Shown here: in pieces, positions 12,922-24,788 of the stretch | Position numbering within the stretch: position 1 is the stretch's first letter | Layout of the letters: each line of letters opens with the position of its first letter | DNA from: Trichostrongylus colubriformis | Lineage: Eukaryota > Nematoda > Chromadorea > Rhabditida > Trichostrongylidae | Length of the DNA: 64,000 nucleotides | Assembly: GCA_963978905.1 (NCBI GenBank) | Contig: OZ022256.1 | Span: 19,531,743-19,595,742, forward strand | Direction of reading: 5' to 3' | The notes under the pieces: generated by a model | What the model was told of the DNA's origin: nothing | The model's input: only the letters and a program-made list of their open reading frames with translations | The model's database searches: none | Made by a program: the position numbers and the translations under genes

Positions 12922-15900
12922 TATAAATCTGTTCTGGAGTGAATGAGATAAATGACGAATTCCATAGGAGTCTTTCTTTGAGACAGTCAGGGGTACTCCA
13001 TGGTCCTATTCCGAAAAATGCGGTGTTCCTCAGGCATAAGACCTGTGTTTCGACGACGTCCTTTCCGAAGAGAGCGGATTACGGTGGTGGACGCAGACGG
13101 AGCGCGGTGTCGCTGAGCGCCGGCGACTCGTTTGAAGGCGTCGCTATCGCAAACTTGTATCGCTATTGGCTCTGATACTCGTTGACAGGTCGCTAAAGAG
13201 GTTAAACGTCTGGGAGCTAATCGCTCTTTCGGCTGATAAAGCCAAAAGATGCGTTGATCGCATAGCGATGGGACTTCAACACGAAAATGAAGGAGCGGAA
13301 GAACCACTTCCTTGAGTGAGAGGTTCTATAATACACTGCATGAATTCCACATAGTGAAGAGCCTTTTAGGAATGGAACACTGCTTTTCTTCCTCACCCAT
13401 TTCATGGAACGCTTCGCTCAGATTTCTTGATGACTCCAGTAACTTCATTTGTCATTTTTATCGGATTTGGGTATTTTACGACGACTTTCACGATGGCGAG
13501 GCACTAACGGAGATCCACACTTTGATTAGTCATTTGGAGAGCTTGAACACTCATGAGGGAGTAACCATAGGAATATGTATTTTCCTAGCGACTATCAATT
13601 AATTGAAACCACTGTTTTGTTTACTCTCTGTTTCACCAACTTTTGCTATTGAATCAGAGTCGTTAAAGAATATTAACGCCATAGTTTTGCTTGCGATATT
13701 TCATTGCGTTCACTGTTCAATTTGAATTATGAAAATGGCGGCTATGTCAATGGATTTTGTCTTATTTATTTTATTGATTCTACTGCTTTACTTAGGTCAA
13801 TCAAATCAATGTATTGTGAAAGATAACTATCGAATATTGTTGCACAATTAACATGTCTCCTTTTTCTGTAATGAAGATTACATATTTGAAAAGACGGCAG
13901 GTAAGCGTCGACTCGATATTATAAGACAGCAGCTCCATGCAGCTCACATGGCTATCATGGTTGGGGATTCTTCTCTTTTTTGTCTTTTTCCCTCTTTCTT
14001 TCCTTTTTTACAGTTCCAGCTTCCATATGTACTCTTCCGCACCTTCTGTTTCTCACTCCTGATTTTTGGCTTTATTCCTACTCTACCTTAGTTTCATTTC
14101 TTATTTTTACTGCTTCGTTCTGTCCATTTGAGGGGTTAACACAAACCTTCAGAGTAGTTCCATCCTAAGGCTGTTTACTTCAGCATTCACTTATTCAGTC
14201 GTAGTTATAAGAATAGTAGCATAATAGTTGTACACCGATCACATGGTTTTCTGTGTTTTTTCTAGAGTTTTTTGTATTTTTCATATCTCTATAACTTGAT
14301 CTTTTACGCACTTACGATTATCAATTTGCACGTCTTACTTAAACAGATTTCATTCGACTAGACGCAAATTTCCCTGTGATCGACGCGTTTTTTTTTTTTC
14401 AAAGACGAAAGCTAGTAATTGGATTACTGTTTCCTAACGCTTCTAATCGGTTGCGCTAATTTGATTAATACCGGATGCGAGGCGACATTCTTGTGCGAAG
14501 GTGTGGACGCGCTCCGAAAAAATATTACTCCTAATAGTTCCACTTCTGCCACGTCATTTTTCACCGAATCTCGTTCATTCCCTCAGATAATCTTTTGCCC
14601 TTGCAAATTCGATTTTTCGAGTCACAACGCTCTAAGCTAAGCATTTTATTTGATTTTGCACTCATCCTATTCTACTCAGTGGCTATCATAAATAGATATC
14701 CTCTAGGATATCAGCAGTTGCTCACTGTTGATACGTGATGGTGGCGTCATAGCTAATTGAACCATATGGAATCGGAGGATGTGGCTGTCACGTCAGTCAT
14801 CTCTTTACTAACCCTACCGTAATTTCCAACGCTCTCAATGAATTTGAGCTAAATGGCTGGACCAACGCTGGTAGTGCCCAGCCATTGATATCTTGCGATC
14901 ATAGTTTAACGCAAAATTTACCCGCGCTGCGCTGAACTCAATCGTCGACGTTTAACTGTTCTTCACTGTAAACTATGAAAGTATGCGCAAATTACTGAAC
15001 TCATTGAAATATTTTTGGTATCATTGGCATGGCTAGTGAGCCATAGAAACGTTGATCTCTAGAGAGGCCTCTTGAACAAAAAACCGATTAAAGAATGAGT
15101 GAGATAATTCAAAGCTTCTTTCTTTGAAGCTATTTCAAAATTTCGCTATTCATCCTTGATTTCCTTATGTCACTAAAGCCTTTCACGCGTCGACACGAAG
15201 TGTTGGGGTGGTTGCGGTGGCAAGTGTCGTTGTCGGAGCGCAGGTTGTAGATGAATCTGTGCAGCGCAACTACTGTACAACACGTCATGTGTCTCGCGTG
15301 CGCTCCGACTACCGTAATCGGCGCGACGGCGATCTCTCGCGCCGCGGTCGCACCCGTCGGGCACACGACTCACACGACTGCTTTCCCCTGCCACCACTGC
15401 ACCGCGCGACATTCCTCTATCAACAACCACCGTGTCTCGCTGCTCGTTATCATCTTGTAGCTTTATTCCAGCCACTTCACACGGTGCTCGAAATCATTTG
15501 TTAATACTTCTCGTACTAGGTGGTCTTCTCGTTGATAGTCTCTCAACCGTGAGATATCTCAAGGGTTTAGGCAAAGCGAAGAAAAAACTGAACGCTTTCG
15601 ACCATAGATCATCTAGAGCGATTATTTGGAAATTTCTATGCGCTTTTTCACTTTTCTAGGCGATCGTTTCCGTTGCTTCCGTTCATACTCAGGTGCCAAT
15701 GTTTCTTGTGCTGTGCTTTTTCATAAAAAGTTCACGGAAGCTTATTGCTAGCTTAGCTTCGCCACTGAAATAAGGGTTTTAGCAGTTGAAGCAAAGTTCA
15801 CGGAAGCTTATTGCTAGCTTAGCTTCGCCACTGAAATAAGGGTTTTAGCAGTTGAAGCAAGAACGAGCAGACCAGCTTTCTTTGAGCAAAGCACTGAAGA

Positions 15901-18900
15901 ATGTTAGTACTATTCTTAATACAATTAGATTCAAACATCTCTTTTCTAGAAACCTGGGCTTCGATGATAATTTTAATTTTTTCTGTTATGCCAGCGAGGT
16001 TGTTAGGTGAAAATGTGGTTGATCGACGTCTCGACCTTTCAACAAGGGTGCCTTTCTTGAAGGTCTATAGGTAGCTTGAGATTTATACCACCAAACGTCC
16101 TTCCCCTGGTCTGACGGAAGTCTGACGGCTGTAAAACCAATACATCTGCCTATGCCATTTCAAGAAAATTTCCTCATCATGGCTGTAATCAGCTCAGTCC
16201 TGTCTGTAACGTCAATCACTTTTTATTTGATAATTTGTTGTCAAATTTTGTGTTTGTTGCTTAGACTCATTCGAATATTCGGTGGTGCCTACAATCACCA
16301 TTGGGAAGGTGTTCCCTATGTCTGGCCTATGTGAGGGGAGTATTCCTCTAGTGCTCCATTTTGCATATTTTCCGGTTCATTCACTGGTTTATGAACTGTG
16401 TAATCTTACTCTCCGAAATTGATTGTTTGTAAAGTTTGTAGCTCAAATAGGTAGTGGGGCGGACCACGTTGACGGAATGGGCGGGTCACATTGAAACAGT
16501 TGGAAGCTCTGAAAAAAGCAACTCCTATATATTCCGCAAACATTCTTTTTCACCGGAAATGTCAGCACATATAGTATTGTCAGAACCGTAGGTTTCATTT
16601 GAACAATACATTCTGGGTTTCCATTACTCACATTACGCCTACCACTGTCTTTGGGAAAACAATCGAGAAACATGCCTCATATAAGCCTGACGGTCTCACA
16701 GGATGCTTTCCCGGCAAGCTATTGGTTCTTACATGTACAACGCGATCTCGTCAGTTATACTTTTACGATACTTTTCAAAGGTGTGGAACTTGGTTGAGCT
16801 GAACTCCTTTCAGACTTTGTGTGAACGATACTAATACGTTTTATGCTGAAGCTGAAGCGCAGGCAGAGAATTTTACAAGCTTTTGTGATGTTTTTATATT
16901 AGTGACTATTAATCCATTGAACTATGACAGATACTATTATACAATATTCTTTCTATGTAGCTCCAACTACAGAAAATTGAAATATTTCTTCACAGTCTCC
17001 ATGAATCCTATGAGCTTCGAACTTTTCAACACCTGGATCAGCTGTCTTTTACACCCAAATGAGTCCTCATGTGAGGTCATGGGATGGGTCTTCCGTGATT
17101 GAAAATTTCTTGACAGTAGTTTTTTCCTCACCACCATTCATTGGTCGGTTGGTTTCAGGGTAATGTGACTTTGACTTCGACTGCCACATTACCTGCGCGC
17201 TTTCGATGGCATACACACGCGAACACAATTCGGGCTTGCGATTCGGGGTGAATGTTTGCAATGCTATTTTTTTCCGTAGCGCTTGTGACCCGCGTGCCGT
17301 CGTTGGGACGGACGACTAGTGCCAATATTTGCACGCGACTCGACTAACTCGCAATCCCGTTGTGTGCCACCGGAAGACTCCCATAGGGTCGAAACGTGCC
17401 GCCGTCATCACCTTCTTTACGAACCCATAACCTCTGACGAACCGGTACCGACCGACCGACCGACCAACGCATGCAATGCGGCCGACATTAAGTTGATCAG
17501 CATACATCAACGCTAATCCTCTAATTGCTCCTGAATAGACCATGGGAAGAAATGACGCTGAGGTGGGCGTGACATCACGTCGATAACGGCAACAATTGCT
17601 GGTGACTAGTTACGTTCCACCGGAACTCCTTTTATGCCACTTCTTATTGTCATGATTGGTTACTGTAGATCTAGTCTTATTATTTCTTCCCTTTGGATCC
17701 TTTGGATTTGGATCCTGAAAATGCCTAGGCTATCGAAAATAGTCATCGTCTCATTTTTTTCGCTAAAACATTCTTCTTTTTTGATTGATTTTATATCCGA
17801 AGTCAACGCAAACTTTTTTCCTCCTCGACTAAGTCCCGAAGCCAACTTTCATGTGGTGCCGTTGCCCTTTTTGATGAATGTGTTCATGGCGCGGTAGTAT
17901 CTGAGGCCACTTTTGATCACTGAGGTTGCGCCATGCATTAATGTTTCTGTTCATTTACACGCCAATCCACGTTTTTATACTTACTTCGGGAACCTAAGTG
18001 GGGAGTCATGAAACCGTTAAAGCGGATCACATGCTTGATGTGGTATAATCGAATAGCTCGAATAAATGATTAGGGGCACAACGATCGCAGCACTGACCTG
18101 ACTATTAGTGATTTGCATCTAGTTTTCTAGCAAACCGTCGGAACAGCCGGCTTGTGTATCTGGGAAAAACGAGCCAAATTACTAACGCATGAGCTTTCCT
18201 TAAATTCGGTGACAAGGTCACAGTGGTTTCAGCAGACAAAGTATATATGTGGGTGGTTGTCTCAGCAATTGCTGAAATGTTATGGTCACCGTAATCAAGT
18301 GGTAAAAAGGACCCAAGATTCTTGCATGATGGGATTGTCACTAGCTATCGCTTGGTGTAGTTTCCTCTAGCTAGCTCAGGTGCACTTCAGATTCAAACTT
18401 TAACTGCAGAATTATCGAGAGGAGTCGTATTCCAAGATTCATCAAAAAGAGTGAATGCATCATACATGTACATGCGCTCTATATAAGGCTTTTGGAATAA
18501 CAGAAGAGAGTTCTTTCCAAAGGAAACATTCCTTACTTTGAACTATCCTCTCGACTCAACTCATGGCCGCGATTTTAATGCCACAACATGCGCCTCCACC
18601 AGAAACTGCGAGCCATTTCATTTGGTTCATAGGAAAGTAGAGGAAAAAAATCCGCTATCTATAATCGGCAATTGAAACTGTTTCTAAATGGAAGAGTATC
18701 TTCTAATTTTCCGCTCCTTATCTGCCAGAAAAATCACATGCGAATGTTGCCAAGTCGATTAGCAAGGAAAAGGGAAATACAGAGCCATGCGACGGAACAC
18801 TCTGGAAAAGAGTCAGTTTTTAGCAGCCTTGAGCTCAAAACCGAACTCGTCATTCACGTATGGGAGAACGTTGTACATGCTTCTCGTGCGATCCCTTAGA

Positions 18901-20735
18901 AAGTGTAGAACAAAAAGATTTTGTGGCATCGTAGTTAACGATTTGGGGCACATTATGACTCGCTTTTGATCATTCATAGGTGTTCCATTTGATCTTGAAC
19001 TCACAGTACCTGGGTATTCCTTTCATAAGCTCTTGGTATTCATATCATATCATAAAGGATGACCAGAACGAGTTATTTGAAATAAGTGTGTTGTCATCGT
19101 CATTTTTCTCGACGATTCCACACCACAGAACATTTGTGCACGCCTAGTAATCCGAAGATTAGCAAAACAATATGTTCACTGTTTTACAGTACTAAAAGTA
19201 AATGTGTCGTTCAATGAGTACGGTATTCTTGTCGTATTGTTTTGAATGGCAAAACGACGCTCGCGCTGCGCGCCTCCGTGGCTGTGTGAACGATTAGTAC
19301 CCGTTGCGATAAGGAATCGCCGCCAGTTGCATGAAGTCAACTGACGACAGCACAGTTTTCGCATGCGATCCACCCGATTTGCTTGGGAATGAGCACTTCA
19401 AGGGTCGCGATAGAGAGCATACTCATAAAGCGCCTGCTGGGGTGGAATTTATAGGAGTTTTGTAAGGGTAACTAAAAGGTAGCTATGGGGTTCCATGTTC
19501 ATGAAACCTCTATTTCGAAATCTATAAAAACAATCAGGGCAGGGCGAACGACATCTTCACCTTTTCTTAGATTAGTGATGACTGCTTCTTGAGCAACATT
19601 TCTAACTCAATTTGATCTTGATTTGAGGTTACTTTTTTCGCGTAGGTGTAAAAACTGAAATAAAATAACAATTTCATCAGAAAGTTGAACATGTCAGCAG
19701 CTTCTACATACGAGTAACCCACCAATAGAAAAGTTTTATGCATCAACCTACTTTAATCCTGTGGGAGAGTCGCCTTGAATTCGCGGGCGGAGGGCCGTCA
19801 AGCCTTCCACCATTCCGGGAACAAGTAATAGTAGATGTTGGGCGAAACAGACCGCTGGTAAGCATCAACTTGTTCGGCTGCTTCTGAATTCTATGCCATA
19901 GCTCAAACATTCACTCCTTCAACATACCAGGATGACGCTGAATGGAACAGCAATTACGGTCCATCTGAAAAAGGGTACTATGGTCGGTGATGAAGCGTTT
20001 TATGCCAAAAGTATACTGATATAGCTAATCGTGCTCTTACTAGGCTTAAACTGGGTCTTAAAGAGATCGACAAATAGGCAACGCTCCCATTGGACACCGG
20101 TTTAGGGGCTCTGGGCGCCAGAATATCGCCTGGCGTCGAGAAAAGTGTTTGAAAAATACGGCTTTACCTGAGCAACGCTTTCGACGTTTGCTATTCTCAA
20201 CGTGCCTTCCTTCGTCGAACGATAATTGTCACAGCATAGTTAGATATTACAAAGAATTTCATCGATTGACAGCATCCTTGAGCCATCACCTCATCGATCC
20301 TGAAAACCTATGAGAAAAAAGCGGTCACCAAGGATATCTTCTGAAACTCTCACAATATATGACCTGCCATTTTTCCAAGCTCTAAAACGACCTCCCTAAC
20401 TCTTCCACGATTTTTCTACCCATCCTTGAGCCCTCCGGGAGCACACTTTCTAAGCTGCTCTTGGAATGCAGTCTGCGTCTGTATTCTCCGACTTCAAATC
20501 TACCGAGTCACTCTTGATTAGTCGCACATGAGAAGTATTCGTAGGCCTTTTTTGCTCCTGTGACTTTCTCACTGATCGCCTGTTGTCAGCTATAGCTACA
20601 CACTACTTGTTTGATCCATGTTTGATTAGTCATGGTCAGTGCTGATCAGTACTCTTCAATGTTCATTCGATGTGAATAAGCCGCAGATCGTTCTTCGTAG
20701 ATTTATTGACTTAACTAACCTCTCATGAACAAATG
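12922..20735. other. No recognisable gene upstream of the lin-22-like gene
   Basis: AT-rich sequence with a GC-rich island near 15190-15440 and 17290-17490 (the latter has a CCGA microsatellite). Open frames at 13312-13602 and 16821-17102 are about 95 codons but have no family match and fall within chance expectation. The lin-22-like promoter must lie in the 3' part; no box was recognised. Confidence 0.55.
15727..15858. repeat. Perfect 66-bp tandem duplication
   Basis: Two identical 66-bp units starting AAAGTTCACGGAAGCTTATT, one directly after the other. The identity implies a recent event or an assembly artefact. Confidence 0.95.
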
Positions 20736-20742
20736 TTTCAGA
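20736..20742 (+). promoter_or_regulatory. Probable trans-splice (spliced leader) acceptor before lin-22-like ATG
   Basis: TTTCAG followed by a single A and the ATG. Nematode SL acceptors match TTTCAG and often sit within a few bases of the start codon. There is no exon immediately upstream in a compatible frame. Confidence 0.5.
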
Positions 20743-20796
20743 ATGTACTCAGACATAGAGAGTTTTTCAAGTGATGAACGAGGAAATACAAAAAAG
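20743..20796 (+). CDS. lin-22: lin-22-like exon 1
   Basis: Eighteen codons starting MYSDIESFSSDERG and ending KK, then donor GTATGG (phase 0). The N-terminus is short, acidic and serine-rich. The upstream TTTCAG, with one base before the ATG, suits spliced-leader addition. Confidence 0.75.
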
Positions 20797-23700
20797 GTAT
20801 GGTTAGCATAAAATTCAATGTTAACATCCTACAGATTTACACGTCTATCCCTAATCTTGTTCAAAGGTTTTAGTTTATATGAGTTCAGATTGATTTGTAC
20901 TCCAATTCAACTAGATACGTTACTAGTTTATTTAGATACGATAGTTTTCGATTTCCTTTCTCTGACTTTCTCTCTTGAAAATATGTTTATACCTAATGTC
21001 ACCCAGATTGGCTTTAGACCAACAAGCCGATGATGGAAAAGAAACGGCGCGCTCGAATAAATCACTGTCTTAGTGAACTGAAGGAGATTCTCATTTGCGA
21101 CAAACATGCGGTGAGTCCATAATCTTGCATCACGTATTTTATGCTTACACCACTCTTGGGTACCGATGTACCCCGCGCGTCAGACGGCAATGACCAAGAA
21201 TGTATACGAATAAAATAACGTTGAAATGAATCAACGATGTGGTTTATCAAAGACAGAGTACAACTTTATCGAATCCAATACTCATTAATGCCACACATTA
21301 ATCATGGAAATAAGAGCTCTGCGACTCTACCATTGATTGTAGGACCCCCTATCCCTTCCCGGCCTTCTAGGCACATTATATTAGCTAACTGGGTCGATCA
21401 TGACTTGCTAAAAAGGTTGCAATCGTTTTCATTTTTTTCGTTCACCCTTTGTTTGACTGTTCTATTTCAAACGACACTCTTCCTTTAACAAACCGACCTA
21501 TCTGCATGCCATCCACTGCGGGTGTGTGCCATCAGTACAGAACATTCGCCCTGCGACATCCGGCGTGCGACGCGGTGGTACAAGTTATACGCACCGTACT
21601 GAATGGGTCCTGAGGCGATTACGGTGCTTCACACCTTCTTCCAGGCATTTCTGGACGTAATCGCTTCAAGATTCGCCCCCTTCGCTTGCCCAGGCCAACC
21701 AACCCTTCCATCTCTCCATGATATAAGACCTATCTTCAAGTCATTGAATCGCATTAAATACTTTATCATTTTTTATCCTTTGCATGTAACAATATGAATT
21801 TCTGAGAATTCAGCATTAAGCACGCTCTATCCAGTCATATGGCATGGGGCATGCGTGGGAATAAATACCGGAAGGGATCTCAATCGATTCTCATGCTATT
21901 TTTTCACATATTGTACGCGATGCTTCCTTGACAAATTGCTACGCATTCTACAATCTTGTGCTGGGACCTCCCATGGGTAACTGGATTGTTCCGCAACTAA
22001 CATATCGCAGGCTTATATTCTTGTCGCGGCTCGGGGTAGGTTACTAGTGTTCATATATTACCAGTCCATGTCCGAATTCTACCAACCCTCTCGAACAAGA
22101 TTGAATTGTGTACCCCTTATCTCCCGCCCCCCCCCCCCCCCCCCTTCCGCAGATCTTTTGTGTGGACTCTTTGCAACTTCTGAACCTGCGAAGTAGTGAA
22201 GGTCAAAGGCACCACAGAATGCGAATTTCGAGTGCTTTCGGCAGTTTTAGTACTACCAATTGAGCTACTGCACAGTCCCACGCCAATAACACTGTAGAAT
22301 TATGTAATGTGGAAATGCCGATACGGACTAACCGACATCGCAAAGCTTGATTCCACGTTGTAATGAGTGCAGTACTAAGCGCTGGTCCAATTGGTATCTC
22401 CACAACATCTATCACAATTCGGAATTTCATGCAGCTCACATGCAGCAGTCAAAACATAGTGCTGCTACTGATACTGAACCTGCGAAGAATGTTCATCCAG
22501 TGAGCGTTTAGTGCATGAACCTTATTGGTGGTCAATAATTCGGCTATTGGCCACATCACACCACATTTCGGAAGGCCAGATGATTCAGTAGCCGATACCT
22601 CTTGTTACAACTGATATCGGAAAAGGAGCAAACCTTGTTGACCCACTGGGTCATAGTGGTCGTATTCAACAGTGAAAAGGGTATTGATCTTAGTCACACT
22701 CAATTGTTATTAGCGGAAAAATAAGAGTGAATAAAGGATGGAAACATTGGTTTACTTGAATGAACACCGACCCGACCACGATGCTGGGAACAGTGTTGCC
22801 TCTACACCATCACTGCGTCACACAACACTATCTATGCCTCACCGTGTTCCAAGCCTCAGCAATTTCCATAGAACACTTAGGCCTCGCTCATACTTTACTC
22901 CGGTGGGACGTGGCTGCGTTCAGGCAGTGAGGCAGAGTGGCACGGGGGAGGTGCAGAGACGGCGCGGGGAGCGAGATAGGGTGGCACAGGTGGAGACGCC
23001 GAATCACGCAGTCACGCTGTGCCTTCGGTGTCGCAAAGTATGAACGCGACGTTAAGGTTTTGCGCCGAAGGGTTGAGTGTGAAAAGGTCATTGTGGATCT
23101 TCAAGCGCTTTTTTGTAAAAGTTTCCATTTTAGTCAGCCGGTCATGCTAAATGGGAGAAGGCCGACATACTCGAAATGACCGTAGACTACCTCAAAAAAC
23201 TACGTGCACTTAGAGGTGAGCTATTTTCTTTCCTGCGTTTGTGTGCTTTGCATCCTTTGAGTTTTCTATTATATTTGAATCATGGCATCTCCTGCACAAC
23301 TATACTTGGTAATGTACTATACTGAAGTGACTTTCTTGATTAGAAATGTCTTCTGTTTAGTACTGTAGCTTGAGTAATTTGAATATCGTTCATTGCCGCG
23401 CAATCGAAGACACCAGAAGGGATGACTTGGTCGACGACAAAACGTAGAAATGCTAATGAGTGCTGTAGTGGAGAAATAATGCAAAAGAACGGTAAAAACT
23501 TGGTTTTAGAAGGCACCATTCTCTCTGTCCATTTACTTCACGGACTTGTTGTCGCTCTGGCTTTATAATTGTGGGGGTGGGACATGCTACCAAATCAAAT
23601 GCGGCCGTTTTCCATACATGCATGAGTGTCAACACGAATATCCACCCGCGCCGAGCGCACGGGTGTGTACCCTTATGTCAGATTTCGCACGACGACGAGC

Positions 23701-24788
23701 GTCGTGCGACGCAGTGTGTGCGAGCTATGCGCGTCGTAGTAGTAGGGTCTTAAAACGATTACACGGTAATGCTAGGGGCGCAGTACGCAGTTGACTTGTG
23801 ATCGCTCATGACCCATCAACATGGCCCCTTTAGCTCATCCGCATTGCTTCGCTTGCGACATTCCGCCGTGCGAAATCTTGACATAAGGGTACACACCCTA
23901 AGCGCACCAGCGTAGGTCCGTGGTAACGAGTATTTTAGAACACCCTACGTCACACAGTTCCCGGCGCTACCAGCGCGAGTTGCTGCACCCGGTTTTAAAG
24001 GACGATGCGGTACTGACCCATTGCGCTCAGGACGCGATGGGCTGGCTTTTTAGGAGGCCCTTAAACATAAGGGTTAAGAAATGATACCCAATTACTTCAA
24101 ATAGAATAGACTATGGTGCTATCGCGATGAAGTGTTACTGTGTTGGCCAGCCATTGTCTATAAAAGAACGGTAAGATGGTTCGGTACCCTACCTTTTTGG
24201 AAAGAGCTTGGCTATCGCGTATAGATCAAATGTCTTTGTATAGTTCGTCTTCTCAATCAAGATAAATAACGCCGATAATTCTCCAAATTTACGCCTGAGG
24301 AAAGTGAGCGCAGTTGCTGTCGGCCAATTCAAAGTAGCCTCTTTTCAGGCCACACCCCGACTTTCAACGTCGCTGTGGCATTGGACGAAAAACCATCACA
24401 CGGCGTGAAAGAATGCGAATCAACACCTACGTCAGCCGTTCCGTCGCCTTCCAGTGCCGAATCCACCTCTGACGGACCAACAGTCACGAAACGTCGGCGA
24501 ATCGCTACTGCTTCGACTCCGCCCACCACAGAAGAGACACGCCCTTTCGCACCACCGCCAGCACCGCCGACACCGAACAGCATCGTCACGCTACCTCCCA
24601 CAAGGATACCTCCTTTAACGTCAAATTTACGCCCGCCACCACCAAACTTCAATTTCATGGCTCAGCATCTGTTGGCCTTACAGTATCAGCAAAACTTCAA
24701 AATGGCCACGATAGCTCCCGGAATGGTACCGACTATTACACCCGTACATCCCTTTGCAATGACTGCAATTCCGTGGAGAACCATGTAG
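20743..24788 (+). CDS. lin-22: Hes/Hairy-class bHLH transcription factor, lin-22 type (whole gene, 4 exons)
   Basis: Joined exons 20743-20796, 21018-21110, 23134-23215 and 24349-24788 (669 nt) give 222 residues. Seen: all introns are GT...AG, and the junction phases agree (0, 0, 1). The basic region KPMMEKKRRARIN (residues 21-33) carries the proline typical of Hes proteins. Helix 1 and the loop follow, then helix 2 with EKADILEMTVDYLKKLRAL. After the bHLH comes a Pro/Ser/Thr-rich tail with a basic cluster TKRRR and no visible Orange domain. The protein ends IPWRTM. Known: Hes proteins bind DNA as dimers in the nucleus and repress proneural genes through Groucho/TLE, which binds a C-terminal WRPW; C. 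elegans LIN-22 is the Hes-like anti-neurogenic and seam-cell regulator. Inferred: this is the lin-22 orthologue. The start was chosen because TTTCAG at 20736-20741 lies one base before the ATG, as expected for a trans-splice site. It is convergent with the NDNF-like gene. Confidence 0.9.
21018..21110 (+). CDS. lin-22: lin-22-like exon 2: basic region and helix 1
   Basis: Acceptor GGCTTTAG, then 31 codons (phase 0 to 0) beginning TNKPMMEKKRRARIN, then donor GTGAGT. The ERxRRARIN-type basic motif with a preceding proline is diagnostic of the Hes/Hey group. Confidence 0.95.
22214..22300 (-). repeat. tRNA-like sequence (SINE head or tRNA relic)
   Basis: The minus strand reads GTAGCTCAATTGGTAGTACT, a textbook tRNA D-arm/A box, followed about 30 bases later by CTCGAAATTCGCATTC, a degraded B box. 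No closing acceptor stem. It lies in lin-22-like intron 2. Confidence 0.5.
22885..23045 (+). repeat. Dispersed GC-rich repeat, copy 1 (lin-22-like intron 2)
   Basis: Shares with 30015-30180 (inverted) the words TCATACTTT, GTGCAGAGACG, ATCACGCAGTCACGCTGTGC / ATACGCAGTCACACTGTGC and CGCAAAGTATGAACG. The ends TTCATACTTT...AAAGTATGAA are inverted. Its right end is about 90 bp before exon 3. Confidence 0.75.
23134..23215 (+). CDS. lin-22: lin-22-like exon 3: helix 2
   Basis: Acceptor TTTCCATTTTAG, then 82 nt containing KWEKADILEMTVDYLKKLR, then donor GTGAG (phase 1). The core KADILEMTV is nearly invariant in Hes helix 2. Confidence 0.95.
23655..23907. mobile_element. Inverted-repeat element in lin-22-like intron 3
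   Basis: GCGCACGGGTGTGTACCCTT...ATTTCGCACG at the left is mirrored by CGTGCGAAATCTTGACATAA...CACCCTAAGCGC at the right (arms about 40 bp, core about 170 bp). GC-rich, no coding evidence. Confidence 0.75.
24349..24788 (+). CDS. lin-22: lin-22-like exon 4: proline-rich C-terminus ending WRTM
   Basis: Acceptor CTTTTCAG, phase 1, then 145 further residues and a TAG stop. It holds a basic cluster TKRRR, proline runs (FAPPPAPPTP, RPPPPNFNF) and a Q-rich segment (LLALQYQQ), and ends IPWRTM. A GTAGGT overlaps the final ATG-TAG. A further splice that would change the last residues is possible but not needed. Confidence 0.85.

Noticed and set aside
15190..15480. GC-rich arginine-rich frames on both strands
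   Set aside because: Skewed composition makes all frames open; no domain or splice evidence.
16821..17102. 93-codon plus-strand frame in AT-rich DNA after CTCCTTTCAG
   Set aside because: No recognisable family; a rough estimate from stop-codon frequency gives several such frames by chance in 64 kb.
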